DNA from: Taxillus chinensis
Lineage: Eukaryota > Streptophyta > Magnoliopsida > Santalales > Loranthaceae
Length of the DNA stretch: 64,000 nt
Direction: 5' to 3'
Assembly (NCBI GenBank): GCA_023512835.1
Contig: CM042088.1
Span: 46,512,699-46,576,698, forward strand
A model generated the notes under the pieces. That model saw only the letters and a list, made by a program, of their open reading frames with translations. It had not been told where the DNA came from and did no database searches. A program made the position numbers and the translations under genes. Below are positions 1 through 12,071 of this stretch, piece by piece (position 1 is the stretch's first letter; every line of letters starts with the position of its first letter).

Positions 1-755
1 ATTTCGAAATATTATTACAGTAATTTTATTTTCTCATGTAAGGAAGCTGGTGACTGCATCAAAAAGTTAAAAACTCTGAGCTCTACTGATAAATTGCTTT
101 GGTCCAATCCAGATTTAAATAAAATACATTTTAAAGCTATTTTATGCTTTTAAAATTCAAACTCATTTTTTTACTTTTTTTTGCTTTTAGCCTCGTTAAT
201 TGTTAAGAAAAACACATTTTAAAAAACGAAGGTCATAATTTAAATTATAAAACCAAATTTATATAATTTTTAAAAAAAACAAAAACCCAAACAAGGAAAG
301 ACGTCCCAAACCGGTCATAATTTCTCGTATTCGACATTTCTAGATACGAGTTTTAATTTATATATTATATTTTTAGAAAAATTTAAAATTTAAAATTTAA
401 AAAATTATTTAGAAATAGAATTATATTTAAATTCAAAAAAAATTATAAAAAATAATATCAAAATTATTTTATTATTATTAAAATAAAGTAGGCCACCGAA
501 CTCACCGTTTTAAAAAATAATACCGGATTCGGCCAGTGCCAAACGCCTTAGGATTTGAATATGATACACGCACGGTAACACTTGAGTGTTGGGTTAGACA
601 AGCCATTTATGGAGTGAATACCAGCCTCTCCTCCCTTATCTTGTTCCTCCTCTGCCCACGTCTTATTAATTAATAATGAGTCTCATCATCGTCGTCGGAG
701 CCTGCCAGTGCCTGTGCCAGAGCGGGTGATCCAAAAAAAAAAAAAAAAAAAAAAA
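1..755. other. Upstream region of the YUCCA-like gene
   Basis: AT-rich DNA with no coding frame that I can support. The last 200 bp become less AT-rich and form the likely promoter and 5' leader of the gene starting at 756. A run of 23 A (733-755) directly precedes that start codon. Confidence 0.6.
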
Positions 756-2371
756 ATGGGAGAAGAAGACAGAAGAGTAATCATAGTGGGGGGAGGTAGC
801 TCGGGCATGGCGGCGGCGGCGTGCCTGAACAAGCTGTCCATCCCCAACATAGTCCTGGAGAGGGAAGACTGCTTAGCCTCCCTGTGGAAGAAGAAGGCCT
901 ACGATCGCCTCCACCTCCACCTCAACAAGCAGGTCTGCACCCTCCCCCACATGCCCTTCCCCGATGACTACCCCAAATACGTCCCCAGAGACCTCTTCGT
1001 CCGCTACTTGGACCACTACGCCTCCCGCTTCCACATCCACCCACTCTACCATCGCTCCGTAGAGTCCGCCGCCTACGACCCCGTTTCCCAGCGCTGGCGC
1101 GTCGCCGTCGCGGCCGCCTCCGAGGGGCGAGACCACCGAGAGGAGTTTGTGGGAAGGTTTCTGGTGGCGGCGACGGGGGAGTCCAGCGACGCGTTCGTGC
1201 CGGAGGTGGAGGGGTTGGAGTCATTTCCGGGGACGGTCATCCACTCCACTCACTTCAAATCCGGCAGCCACTTCGCCCGAAGCACCGTTCTCGTCGTGGG
1301 CTCCGGAAACTCCGGCATGGAAATTGCGTTCGATCTCTCCAATTACGGCGCCAACACCTCCATTGCCGTCCGAAGCCCGGTCAGCGATTGTTTGATCATT
1401 CTTACACTCCTTCAATCACTTTTTCTTTATTATATATGCTAATGTCCAATGCTTGCAAGCTAACTATATATTATTTATTATAGAACAATATATATAGATA
1501 ATAATATATATATATAAGTGTGGTTAATTTGTTTGATAATTGATATGATTGATTGATTTTGAGACGTACGTACGTGTTCATACTAGATGCACATACTGTC
1601 CAAGGAGATGATGGATTGGACGGGGTGGCTGATGAAGTATTTGTCGGCTGATAAGGTGGAGTGGCTAATGGTGGCGGCGAGCCGGGTGTGGTACGGCGAC
1701 CTCAGCAGCTACGGCATACGAAGGCCTGCAGAAGGTCCCTTCGCCATGAAGAGAAAGTACGGCAAATATCCCATCATTGACGTCGGTACCATCAAAAAAA
1801 TCAAATCCCGTGAAATTCAAGTACGCTTTCTTAATTATTATTATTATTATCTTCTTCTTCTTCTTCTTCTTCTTCTTCTTCTTTCATTAATTGGTTTTCA
1901 AATGCCTTGCCCGGCCCTGTTGCATGCCCAGGTCTTGCCAGCAGTAAAAAGCATAAGAGGAAGCCAAGTCGTATTTGATAACGGCACGTCGCACCCATTT
2001 GATGTCATCATTTTCGCCACCGGCTTCAAAAGGTCTACAAAGAAGTGGCTCAAGGTGACCAAAACTAACAAACTAAACATCGTGTTCGCGTGCTGTAATT
2101 ATTTAATTAATATTTTTTTATGAAGATTTTTGTTTGTATTTTTTTGAGTATATTTCCAAATTGGCGGATCATCCTCGTTCCTCACGATACGATGATGCAG
2201 GATGACGATGGGTTGTTGAACGAGGAAGGGTTGGTCGACCCAACCACCCCCAGCCACTGGAAGGGAAAAAATGGGCTGTACTTCGTGGGACTCGCCAGGA
2301 GAGGCTTCTACGGTGCTGCCGCCGAATCCCAATGCGTCGCGCAACACATCAACTCCATCTTGGCCTCATGA
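756..2371 (+). CDS. YUC10-like: YUCCA-type flavin monooxygenase (indole-3-pyruvate monooxygenase, YUC10/11-like)
   Basis: YUCCA enzymes use FAD, NADPH and O2 to convert indole-3-pyruvate to auxin (IAA). I infer four exons: 756-1379, 1587-1820, 1932-2054 and 2201-2371. All introns are phase 0 and GT-AG, giving 383 aa, the usual length of the short YUC10/11 clade. The FAD motif GGGSSG lies at residues 12-17, the NADPH motif GSGNSG at 182-187, and the flavin-monooxygenase signature ATGF at 315-318. The ATG at 756 is chosen because the FAD motif follows within 12 residues and an upstream frame extension would only add poly-lysine from the A-run. No frameshift or missing motif is seen. Intron 2 carries a TTA/TTC microsatellite (about 1835-1885). 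The gene converges on the DEG2 gene. Family is secure; the exact orthologue is inferred from length and similarity. Confidence 0.9.
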
Positions 2372-2867
2372 TGTCACACGCTGCCAAGTGCCCAAATACA
2401 GGACAGATCAGCCTATATTTAGTCTATTGTAATTTAATAATAATATAATTTTAAAAATTAATAAATCTCATAAAGCTATTTTTTTCTTGTTACTATGTAC
2501 GAGTCACGAGCGGTGGACTTCGCACCCTTGAAAATGTATAATACAATTACTGTTACATTTTGGATTATGAACTCAAGCCAACTTTTACAATTTTTTCATT
2601 AAAAAAAAAATGATTACACTTGTCATTTTCAAAATGAATGAACTACAGCGAGATATTAATTCTGACCATCAAGGAAGACAGCGGCTCCATTACACCCACT
2701 TTTATGACGTATCTGTGTGATCTCTCTCGCTGTGTTGAAGGATGACACTCGTAGAATAAAATTACGTTTGCCATCACCAATGGTGAGTGAGACCAATCTT
2801 TCTAGTGGCGCGACCCTGTGATCATGAAAAGTATGATTAAAGCAAACCTTTCAACTGTTTTGACTTT
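2372..2867. other. Convergent 3' flanks of YUCCA-like and DEG2 genes
   Basis: Roughly 500 bp between two stop codons facing each other. It should hold the 3' UTRs and polyadenylation signals of both genes. No other gene is seen. Confidence 0.5.
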
Positions 2868-5800
2868 CTATGCCCAGAGGAGCCCATCGAAACCAATTTC
2901 CGAATTTGAGATGGGGCTGTCTCCATAATCTTGACATAGCACATGGTTGCCCCCCAGTGAATCCACATACGGCTCCGACAGATCTGACGACCTTTCAAGT
3001 GGAATTCCATAATCTTTAAGGATACGGGAAGATGCTGCGGTGGCTGCTTCTCTTTCCAAAACAGTGAGGTAATTGTCTTCGAATTCAAACACCAAGTAAT
3101 TGTCCTTGCATGCTAAAAAAAAAAAAAAAAAAACCAGGCACGGACAATATGAACTTATTGCAGAATGCAGATGAAGTTTAGTTTTTTAAATAAAAATAAA
3201 AAAAAGCTCTACTCACAATCAACTAGGTGTGCTAAGTGATGAATGTTTTTAATTCGAGTCCCATTCAACTTCAAGACCTGCCATGATTTTATATACAGTT
3301 AAGGCACATGACTGGCAAAAGCGTGTGTACGTGTATATATATAAAGAATAAAGTAGCGAGTTGGAAAAAAAACTTGCCTGCTGATTGCCCATGTCCTCAT
3401 AGCCGACATTAGCTTCATTTGCTAAGACCTGTCAAGAAGAAACAAGAAAAAGTATTCACTGGAACCAAATTACCAATTTGAAACTCTCGAGGCAATCATA
3501 AAACCCACAAGAAAAAACTGATGAAATTCTTTTTTTTTTTTCTTTTTCCCTTTCATATTAGGTACCTGCGACAAAATCACAATCTGTTCCCCTTTGAACC
3601 TTGCCAAAGAATAGCGTGCTTTTGCCAAGAGTTTCAGCTAAACAGAAGAAACAACCAGTCAACTCAGGAAAACTGACCACGTTTTTTGCTGATTGAAAGC
3701 AATTTTAGTTTGGTAATTGGTTTACAGAACTTACCCCTATGGAATCTTCACATTCCTCGCTGAAACCAAAAAAAAAAAAAAAAAAATCATTTTCAACAAA
3801 TTGAACATCCTCAACAATTTAGCAATAGATATTTTAAAACTGTAAACGTGTAAGAAACTGCATATTCTCGAGTTTACAGGAATGCACAACATACTCGATG
3901 AGCGGTTCTGAGAGTGGGGTAAACACCAAACCAGCTATTATAAGATAGGAGGGCCGGCCACCTTCTATGTGATAAGGAACCTTAATATTGCGGAAGGAAA
4001 AGATCCAAAACAGTAAGAATCTATATATACAAAATTAGCAACTGAAAGGAACACTGCATAGCAAGAAACAGGCCTGCTACCATCTACATACCAAATGCAC
4101 GCGAGGTTGTAGTACTGCCTCAACTTTCATCTCAGTCCCTCCCCTGATGATACCAAGCTCTGCCACATCACCTGCAAATCTGTTCCAAAACAAAAGTAAA
4201 TTTATCAGAGGTAAAAGAGGAACAAGGTAATAATGCAAAAAATAAACCAAATGCACAGGGTAACACCATAAGTTCATGCTTAAGCCCGCTTTGATGATGA
4301 CTAATCAGTTTTGATACTGACAGAATACATGATGGAAGCTTACAAACTCCTCAATAAGAATAAAAAAAGACAAAACAAAAGGAGTGGAGCAGGTACATAA
4401 AAGGCCCAACAGTGATTTATAATTCTAGTATAATAAAGTATGATTTTGTGATAATGACAACAACAGCTTTAAAAAGCAATAATTACAAGTCCTCTCAGTT
4501 TCTTGTTCAAACTTTTAAGTACAATACATCCTTACTTTTGACTTATGAGGTAGCGAAATGCAATGCGCTCTGTTGACCGGAATGGAACTGTTCCTTCACA
4601 ACCAACACGCACGCCATCAAAGCTTACAATCACGTCTCCCTGAAAAAATAAAATCCACAGTACTTCTAATCTTCCTCGTGCTTTAAAAAATAGTAAAAGG
4701 GGATACATTATTAATCAAAGAACCAGATATGTATTCATTAATTAAAAAGCATCTCTCGAGTGAGTAATTCTGTAACTCCAGCAATACTTCAAAAGAAAAT
4801 TCAACTAGCAATACTTCTTCTGTTATCCTTCATCAAACATATTTTTATATTTGATTTAATTTTCCAAGTCTGCTCATCATTTTCAGCACTTTATTCTGTC
4901 AGTTTAAAAGGCTATCATCATTGTCCTTAAATTTTAGTGTAACATCCCAGGTTTTTAAGCTTGAGCCCCGACACATCACAAGCCAAAAACTCATCCAAAA
5001 TGGCTAGTCATGGAAATGCTTAAGGATTCATTGGTTTTTCTATATAAATTCCAAAGGAATCACCAGATCTTTTGATGTGAGACTCGGGTGTTATAAACAT
5101 ATATTACAAACCATTTAGTACAACTGTACATTCCTTAAGCAACAAACCATGTATTTTCTTAATGTAAACTGAATCATAACGTAGAAAAGTACTGCAAGGA
5201 GAATGGTAAAATTATCCAATTAAATGCAACTATAGAATGTCATAAAAGCTCCTAAAGAATCAAATGACTAGCTACCTCCTTTAAGACATCTTTGGCATCA
5301 GAAGTGGGTTCAACTCTTCGAACCATGACACCCTATACAAGCAATTCAAAATTTGAAGTGAGAATTGGATTGGCCAGTTCATGAAATGAGATATTTTTTG
5401 CGAAAGAAAAAGAAAATGCATTAATCCTATGCATGATTATCGCAAATAGAAAAGGTATATTTTAGTTCATAAAAATGTATATCAAATAACATTCTTGCAT
5501 GAGCGCAAGAAGATACCTCATTAGATTCTACTTTTAAGCAGGCACGCAATGCTGGATTCTCTAACTTTTGCAGCAAAACTCCAAGGCATGGGAAACCTGC
5601 AGATTTATGGATGGTGTTTAGTTGTTCCATTTTAGTTGCCACAATGTTTACTAGGTTTCAATTTTAAAAAGCTAATCCAGAGTTATCTGAAATTTTCTAA
5701 CAAATTTAAGGAAATAAAATGTCAAACTACTATGAATTGATGAAATTAGGAAGATTAATTCACCAGAGTATTTCCCATTTCTCTCATAGTCATTCAGAAA

Positions 5801-8800
5801 ATGAGACACAACTGTGGTTGGAATTACATATCCAATATTCTCTGCATCATCAGATCTGTAAACCTAAACAACATGCCTCATAAGAACATGAATTATAAAG
5901 AAAATTTACCAGTGACAAAATTTCGTTTCTTTTTCTTTTTTGTTCTTTGGTAAGTGCCAGCAACAAAATTACACACTAAAGAGAGCTGCAATTTTCTAGA
6001 AGAAAGATCATTTTCCTTTTTTTGGAAGAGTAAGGGAGAGGAAGAAATTTTTGAATCGACAGGGAGAGTGAGATACGAGTCCAAAAGACATAACACATCC
6101 AATAAAAGTGCAATGAAGCCATATTAAGCAACAAACTATACAAGTACGTCAAAGTGTACCTGAAATGCCACTCCAATGCACTCCCCTTGATCATTAAATG
6201 CAGGACCTCCACTATTACCTGAAATTTAGTCAGTATAAACAGTAGCAACAGTAAAACTAAGACAAATAAACTCAACACGCCTTGCCAAAAAAAAAAAACA
6301 ACATAATGAAAGCAAAGGATATAGGTGTATAGTTCTTAGGTATGTACTGACCAGCATTTATTGCTGCATCAATCTGAATGCCAAGCAATTCAGATGATCC
6401 ATGAGCATAAGATGTAACCTGATATCAAATAAATCAATAAGAACTTTGATTTGCTTCCCAAAAAGAAAAAGGAAAAAAACAAATGAAAAAGAAGCTTTGT
6501 CTTATAGCAATAATGACCGGGTTAAACTAGCTTCCACAATGGGCGGACCCTTGATAAGGCCTGGGGTACACGTGGCCACCTAGCCTTAACCTAGGCCCCC
6601 ATTGGATTTTTCTTTTTTATTTATTAATAATTTTAAATTATATCATTATATATCTTTTTGCCCAATAATAGACATGTCTATAAACTCAATAAGCAATTAA
6701 ACCAAAATTTTGTTATATATCTTTGATTGTAGCCCAATAAGTATTAAATTCCAAACATCTTCTGTCCAATAAGCTATTTGTACAAACATCTTATTTCTTT
6801 CATAGACTTGTTTTGAATCTAACACAATCAATTCTTAAGTTATAGTAAAATGTAATTTAGTATGCACTCATTTAATATTCTACTTTATAACACACTCATT
6901 ACTTAACATCAATAAGTTATTGTTATTTTTTATAAAAACACTATATTTTGACAAAAAAAACTATTATACCTTTTTAAAAAGTATTTATCTTTTTCAGTTT
7001 AAATCAAATTTAAAATTTTTGATTTTTATATGTTTTTACCGTTTCATAAAAATAACCGATCACGTGAAATTTCTCACTTTAATCAATTTTTTATTGTATG
7101 CATTTGGAATATCATAGGATGTTAATTTAAAGTGGGGTATTATGTTGTCCTGGCAGAAACTTTTATGTTTAACATTTGGTAACCATGTTCTCTCTTCACG
7201 ACAATTTATAGCCATGTTCTAAATGAACTATATTTGTAACCAACAAAATTCTGGTTTGACTCCTAATTTCCACCAAGAATGTCTTCCTAATAGCAGGTAT
7301 GTTTGGTTATCCTATTTTTTATTTTTATTTTTAAAAAGTTATTTTTTGTTAAAAAAAATAGAAAACTAAAAACAACAAAAGATTTTTGTATCCAAAAAAA
7401 GCTACTAGATTTTAAAAATAAAAACAAAAAATATGATAACCAAACATATCCTATGTCACTACCATCCAATTCTCAGCATCGGCCTGCTAGGCCAACCCAA
7501 GAAGTATAATGAAATCGACATCCTAAGTAGCACCTTGAGTACAAGGTAAATAATATCATATTTGGTTCGCTTCAAGCTCTTAAGGAAAATATCAATATGA
7601 AATCTCATGAAAAAATGAAAAGGAATATCTAGAATAATAATATAAAAGTAACATTATAATATAAGACAATCACATACAAGAGGATTGATACAAAATATTT
7701 ATGAACAGGAAAGCTAACTTAAAGTCAACAAACTCCAGGTCAAATATATGAAGTGGAATTATTGTTCAAAAGAGATAAAATTCAACCTGCATAAATAAAC
7801 ATATGCTTCTAGTCCAAGAGGAAAGAATCAAGGGCAGAAAATTTCTGGCAGTTTAGCATTGACTATAAACAATTCAAAAATTAATGTCACCAATCAAACC
7901 TTTATAGACCATAAGAAGTTTGTAATATTCAAAAATAATAATAGATAATAACAAAGTGCACCTCTATTCGTGATACCACTCCTTTTGTCACTGAAATAGT
8001 GTCTCCTCCAAGGGGATATCCTACAACAGTTACCGCATCCTGCCCATCAGAAAACAGCACAAAGAACAGAATGAAAAGTTTTCCATCTATTCAAAGCAGA
8101 TATAAATTGATAGAATCATAAATTACTAACAGTTTTTCAATTGATTGCACGAATTTAAGCAAGTAAAAGAAAAAATGATTCATCTATGAAAAAGAATGGT
8201 GAGAAGACCTGAAGATGTGGCAAATGCCCAATTTGAAGTGCTTCAGCTCCTTCCCAGAAGTCCTCACTTTCTACTGAAAGCAATGCTAAATCACATTCTA
8301 CCCCTCTAGCTAAAACCTGTAAATTATCTCACTGTAAAAGTAGTAAGCTGCAACATTAAAGTCCACTGCACGCTAAAAATGACCAAGTACTTACTTCAAC
8401 ATCTATTCAGTAAATTTTAATAGCATGTGTGAATATTTATTTTACTAATGATAATGTTTTCCATCAGGGACAGCTCATGAGAATCAGTTCAATCCTTAAT
8501 ATTTCTTTAAAAATAACCCAGTACTTCAACATCTATTCTGTAAATTGCAATAGTGTGTGTGTGTGTGTGTGAATATCTATTTTATTAATGACACTGTTTT
8601 CGATGAGGAGAAGTTCATGAGAATCAGTTCGATCCATAATATTTCTGTAAAGGGGTATAGGCATAAATTCACCAAATTCCTACAGAGCTCCTGAGATGAC
8701 CCTATGCAAGATAAGAGGTTATCCCATCCCAATAGTAAAAATCAATCAATAACATCACCAATGAAACTGAAGGAGATTTTGTAATGATAGAGGAACTTCA

Positions 8801-11800
8801 TTAATCATTAGGTTCTGGTATTTTTTATATAGAAGAAATACCTTAGCCACATATTTCTTATCATCGCCTCTTCTCTTCACTTTGACCTGCAACCATGGAA
8901 ATAACAATATAATTGAAACTTAGAATGCTCGGAAGACCCTTTTAGTGAGACCAGAAGGAAGATTGACCTATATCAAACAGCCTGATTGCTAAATCAACCC
9001 ATAAACCAACACTTGGTGGAACTGAAATAGTAAAAAGGACAGGAACAGAGGAACCTAGATGCTCAAATAAAGTTAAACAGCAGCTACCTGTGTATCGTGT
9101 TCAACACAGTGTGCATTTGTTAAAAGCTTTCCATCACCAATCATAAAAGCACTGCATGAAAATAAATCGACTTAGGATTTAAATTCCAGTGAAATAATCT
9201 TACAGGTATACATGAAATATTTTAATTGATAAATTAAACCCTAAAAATCTATATAGAGCAATAGAAGGAGCAATGCAGAGCTTGAAGAGATTAAAAACCA
9301 TATTTGACATAACATGCCTTCCTGTACTTGTATATTGTCTTTGCTTCTGCCATGGAAGGGAATAGTCAGGTTCGGTATGGGTGCAATAAACCTTCAAACA
9401 AGCCAAAAAAAAAATATAGAGTTTAAATAAAGAAGCTACATAAAAGAAAACATTGACTCTGGTCACTCTGCAAACTTCTCTGTAGCATTTGGGACCGCTA
9501 ACACGTTTTACAGGATAGCTTATATCAAGAAAACTGACAACAAAAGGCTAGTTCCTGATGATCAAATAAACAAAATGAGCCGAGGCTCAATTTAATAAAA
9601 CTGAGAGACCCAGAAAAATCTTAAGTCTTAATAACCTGAGACCTGAGTAGTAACCTTATTTCACAAAATCTGGATACTGTTAGGACCAATGACCAAAAAA
9701 AGCAAAGTGGAAGGGGCTGCATCTAATTAGGTTATCTTGACCTCTAGAACTAACTGAACCTTCAAATTAGAACAGCACAAGCATATAAAAGGGAACATGA
9801 TAGCCAGGCAGCTAGGGGTGTAAATCAACTAGTTTCAGTTAGTTTTCACTAAATCCACAATCCAAACCAAATTCGAGCAGTTTTAAATATTTAATAGATT
9901 TCTAAATCAAATGAGTTTGATTCGGATAGTTTTTTATCATTACGATTTCAAACGGTTTTGAACAGTTTAAAAAAATTATATTAAATTATTTTTTACCAGA
10001 GTAATTTGCATAAATTGTATAATAATAAATATAATAATTAAATTTGCAAACTCATATTATAAAATAAACTCAATCCTAAAAATAAAAATAATTATACAAC
10101 ATTACAATGTTCTAAATACACTTTATACGATATATATATATATATAACAAATAATCATTTTGATATATTTAAACAAGTAAACTAATAATTTTTAAAATTT
10201 ACTTATCACTACAACAAAAAACTACATATTGAAATAATATAATATTAATAACATAAATATTGAAATAGTTTATTCTATGTAGTTCTGTAAAAGTCATTAT
10301 TTAATAAGTTAATATATGTTCTTAAAGTTTATTTTAAGCAAGCATAAAAACATTATTATCATTATTAAAAAAATTATATAAAATATTAATATATAAAACT
10401 TAAAAAACAATTTGACCAATTTGATTGGTTTTTAAATCAATTTAAATGGTTTAACCATATTTATTTTTTAAAATGGCCGGTTTACCCATTTTTGACCGAT
10501 TCGACCAGATTTTGGTTTTTGCTTACAAGTTACACCCTTACATGCAGCTACAATTATTCAAAATACAAACAAAAATGTGAATGTCCTTGCACATGACAAC
10601 AGGTAGTATCTAACAAAAGAGCATTAAATACCTTTACAACGGCATTGAGAAAGGCAACATCTTGAATATTCCCTGTCTCAATCTGGGGGGGGGGGGTATT
10701 GTCATAGCTTATTATTAAGAACTTTTGTTTCATCAGGATAAAGTAAACAAATAGTTACCAATAGGCATCTCTAAAATGACAAGATTAAAAACTAAAAGAA
10801 AATAGGTACACCTAGCTAGTAGTTGATGACAACATTGCAAAAAACCTTTTAAAAAAAAAGTAGTTAGTAGATTTACAATTTCTAAACAGAACCCCACATC
10901 TTAAGGAATTCATTCTATTAAAGGATAGGTGCTTGAAATAAGACTAACACATTTTAAATGAAAGCATTCCCCATGCAAATTAAACCAATAAACTTGGACA
11001 CAACTTCAAATTTTGGCCTTAAATAATGGATTCCATTTGCATTGTTTTGAAACCAAGAAGTTAAAGCACTTACATTGATATTTATTTATTAAAACATATT
11101 TTAGGGGGGGGGGGGTGTTTATTGGGGTTGCTAGGTATCAGTTCTGAATATGTAAATCTATGAAGCACAGGTAGTAAGTCAGAATTGAATAATAATAATC
11201 CACCTGCTGCTCCTTTAAGTCATAAATGGTCCCCGGCTTATCTCTTCTCTGCATGCTGGGTGATTTGGATGTCGTTGGTTGAGTTTGTCCGACATCCTTT
11301 CTACCAACATCATCTTCAGAAGAGCGCCTCCCATTCTTAGATTTTCCAGGGATCTTCTTCTTAGATGTGGGTTCGGACTGCAGCCGTAACAAAATACCAT
11401 CACAATTATCAAGTTGCATTAATGGAAAATTAATCCAAGTTGGAAAGCATCAAGTGGGAAAGGATTATAGCATGACAAACACAAATATGGGCAGAGGCAT
11501 TCTTTCCCCCGGGCCTTAAAACTAACGGAAAATCTCAATATAGATGTACGCGTTGAGCAAAAAGTCGGGAAATCAATCATGCAATCAATTTTGAGGAGTT
11601 CGCAACCTCTTCTAATGCATTGTTCTTCTCTCATCTCCATGAACCCTTATATCACACTTCAATCCCTACTCCTATTGCTTTGCTTGCTAAGCAATTTTGA
11701 ATTCAAAACCAAATCAAGCTGATTGCTAGTCTTATAATTTTTATAAACCCTACATGCGTGTGTGTGTGTGTATCTAATCTAGCAGTCAGGAGCAATCTTC

Positions 11801-12071
11801 CACAAATGAAAAGCCACACACAACAACAACTCCATTACACAGGAATTGATTATATGTGATTAGGGGAGGGACGAAATAATAGGGTTTGGAGAAATGGATA
11901 AACCTCACTGGGAGGCTTTAAGTGTTTGTTGAAAATGAAGTTTCTGTGGGTGGTGATAGCTGCAGGAGTAGTAGCACTGACGCGGCGTTGGGAAAGAATG
12001 GAACAGCAGCGAGGGGTCTCGGCGGTGGAGTGAAACACAGGGAGGCAGCAGCTGGCGGCCGCAATCGCCAT
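2868..12071 (-). CDS. DEG2: Protease Do-like 2 (DEG2), chloroplast serine protease
   Basis: An HtrA/Deg-family ATP-independent serine protease; DEG2 acts on the stromal side of thylakoids in photosystem II quality control (family knowledge). I rebuilt 21 exons (high to low): 11904-12071, 11204-11377, 10632-10682, 9318-9391, 9088-9151, 8842-8886, 8209-8316, 7962-8039, 6352-6418, 6160-6218, 5764-5863, 5517-5596, 5276-5332, 4536-4639, 4092-4179, 3895-3980, 3735-3759, 3566-3637, 3378-3428, 3217-3277, 2868-3112. The joined frame is 618 aa and open throughout. The triad is H170 (NAHC), D201 (ECDLALL) and S279 (GNSGG), followed by two PDZ-like regions and the C-terminus [10 protein letters not shown]. 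The N-terminus, rich in Ser and Ala, looks like a transit peptide. Exons 9318-9391 and 3378-3428 are followed by GC rather than GT donors. The 1.5-kb intron 6419-7961 and the intron 9392-10631 have taken up repeats. Confidence 0.93.
7295..7452. repeat. Foldback/MITE-like inverted repeat in a DEG2 intron
   Basis: The left end AGGTATGTTTGGTTATC is repeated in inverse orientation at the right end as GATAACCAAACATATCCT. The arms continue as matching A/T runs, so nearly the whole 158 bp folds back on itself. No coding capacity. Such GTTTGGTTA-ended elements are common non-autonomous DNA transposons in plants. I could not fix a target-site duplication. Confidence 0.65.
8387..8647. repeat. Local tandem duplication inside a DEG2 intron
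   Basis: Two diverged copies of about 120-125 bp (8387-8506 and 8521-8647) share GTACTT-CAACATCTATTC, TGAATAT and CATGAGAATCAGTTC blocks in the same order. Copy 2 has gained a short GT microsatellite (about 8554-8571). The duplication lies in the intron and does not touch exons. Confidence 0.7.
9813..10540. mobile_element. hAT-type MITE in a DEG2 intron
   Basis: Terminal inverted repeats read TAGGGGTGTAAAT at the left and, inverted, TAAGGGTGTAACT at the right. They are flanked by 8-bp near-identical direct repeats, CAGGCAGC (9805-9812) and CATGCAGC (10541-10548), differing at one base. An 8-bp duplication and GGGTGTAA ends are typical of non-autonomous hAT elements. The interior is AT-rich with no transposase frame. 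Confidence 0.75.

Noticed and set aside
873..1136. Minus-strand open frames inside YUCCA-like exon 1
   Set aside because: Shadow frames of a GC-rich exon; low-complexity Gly/Val/Pro composition and no homology seen.
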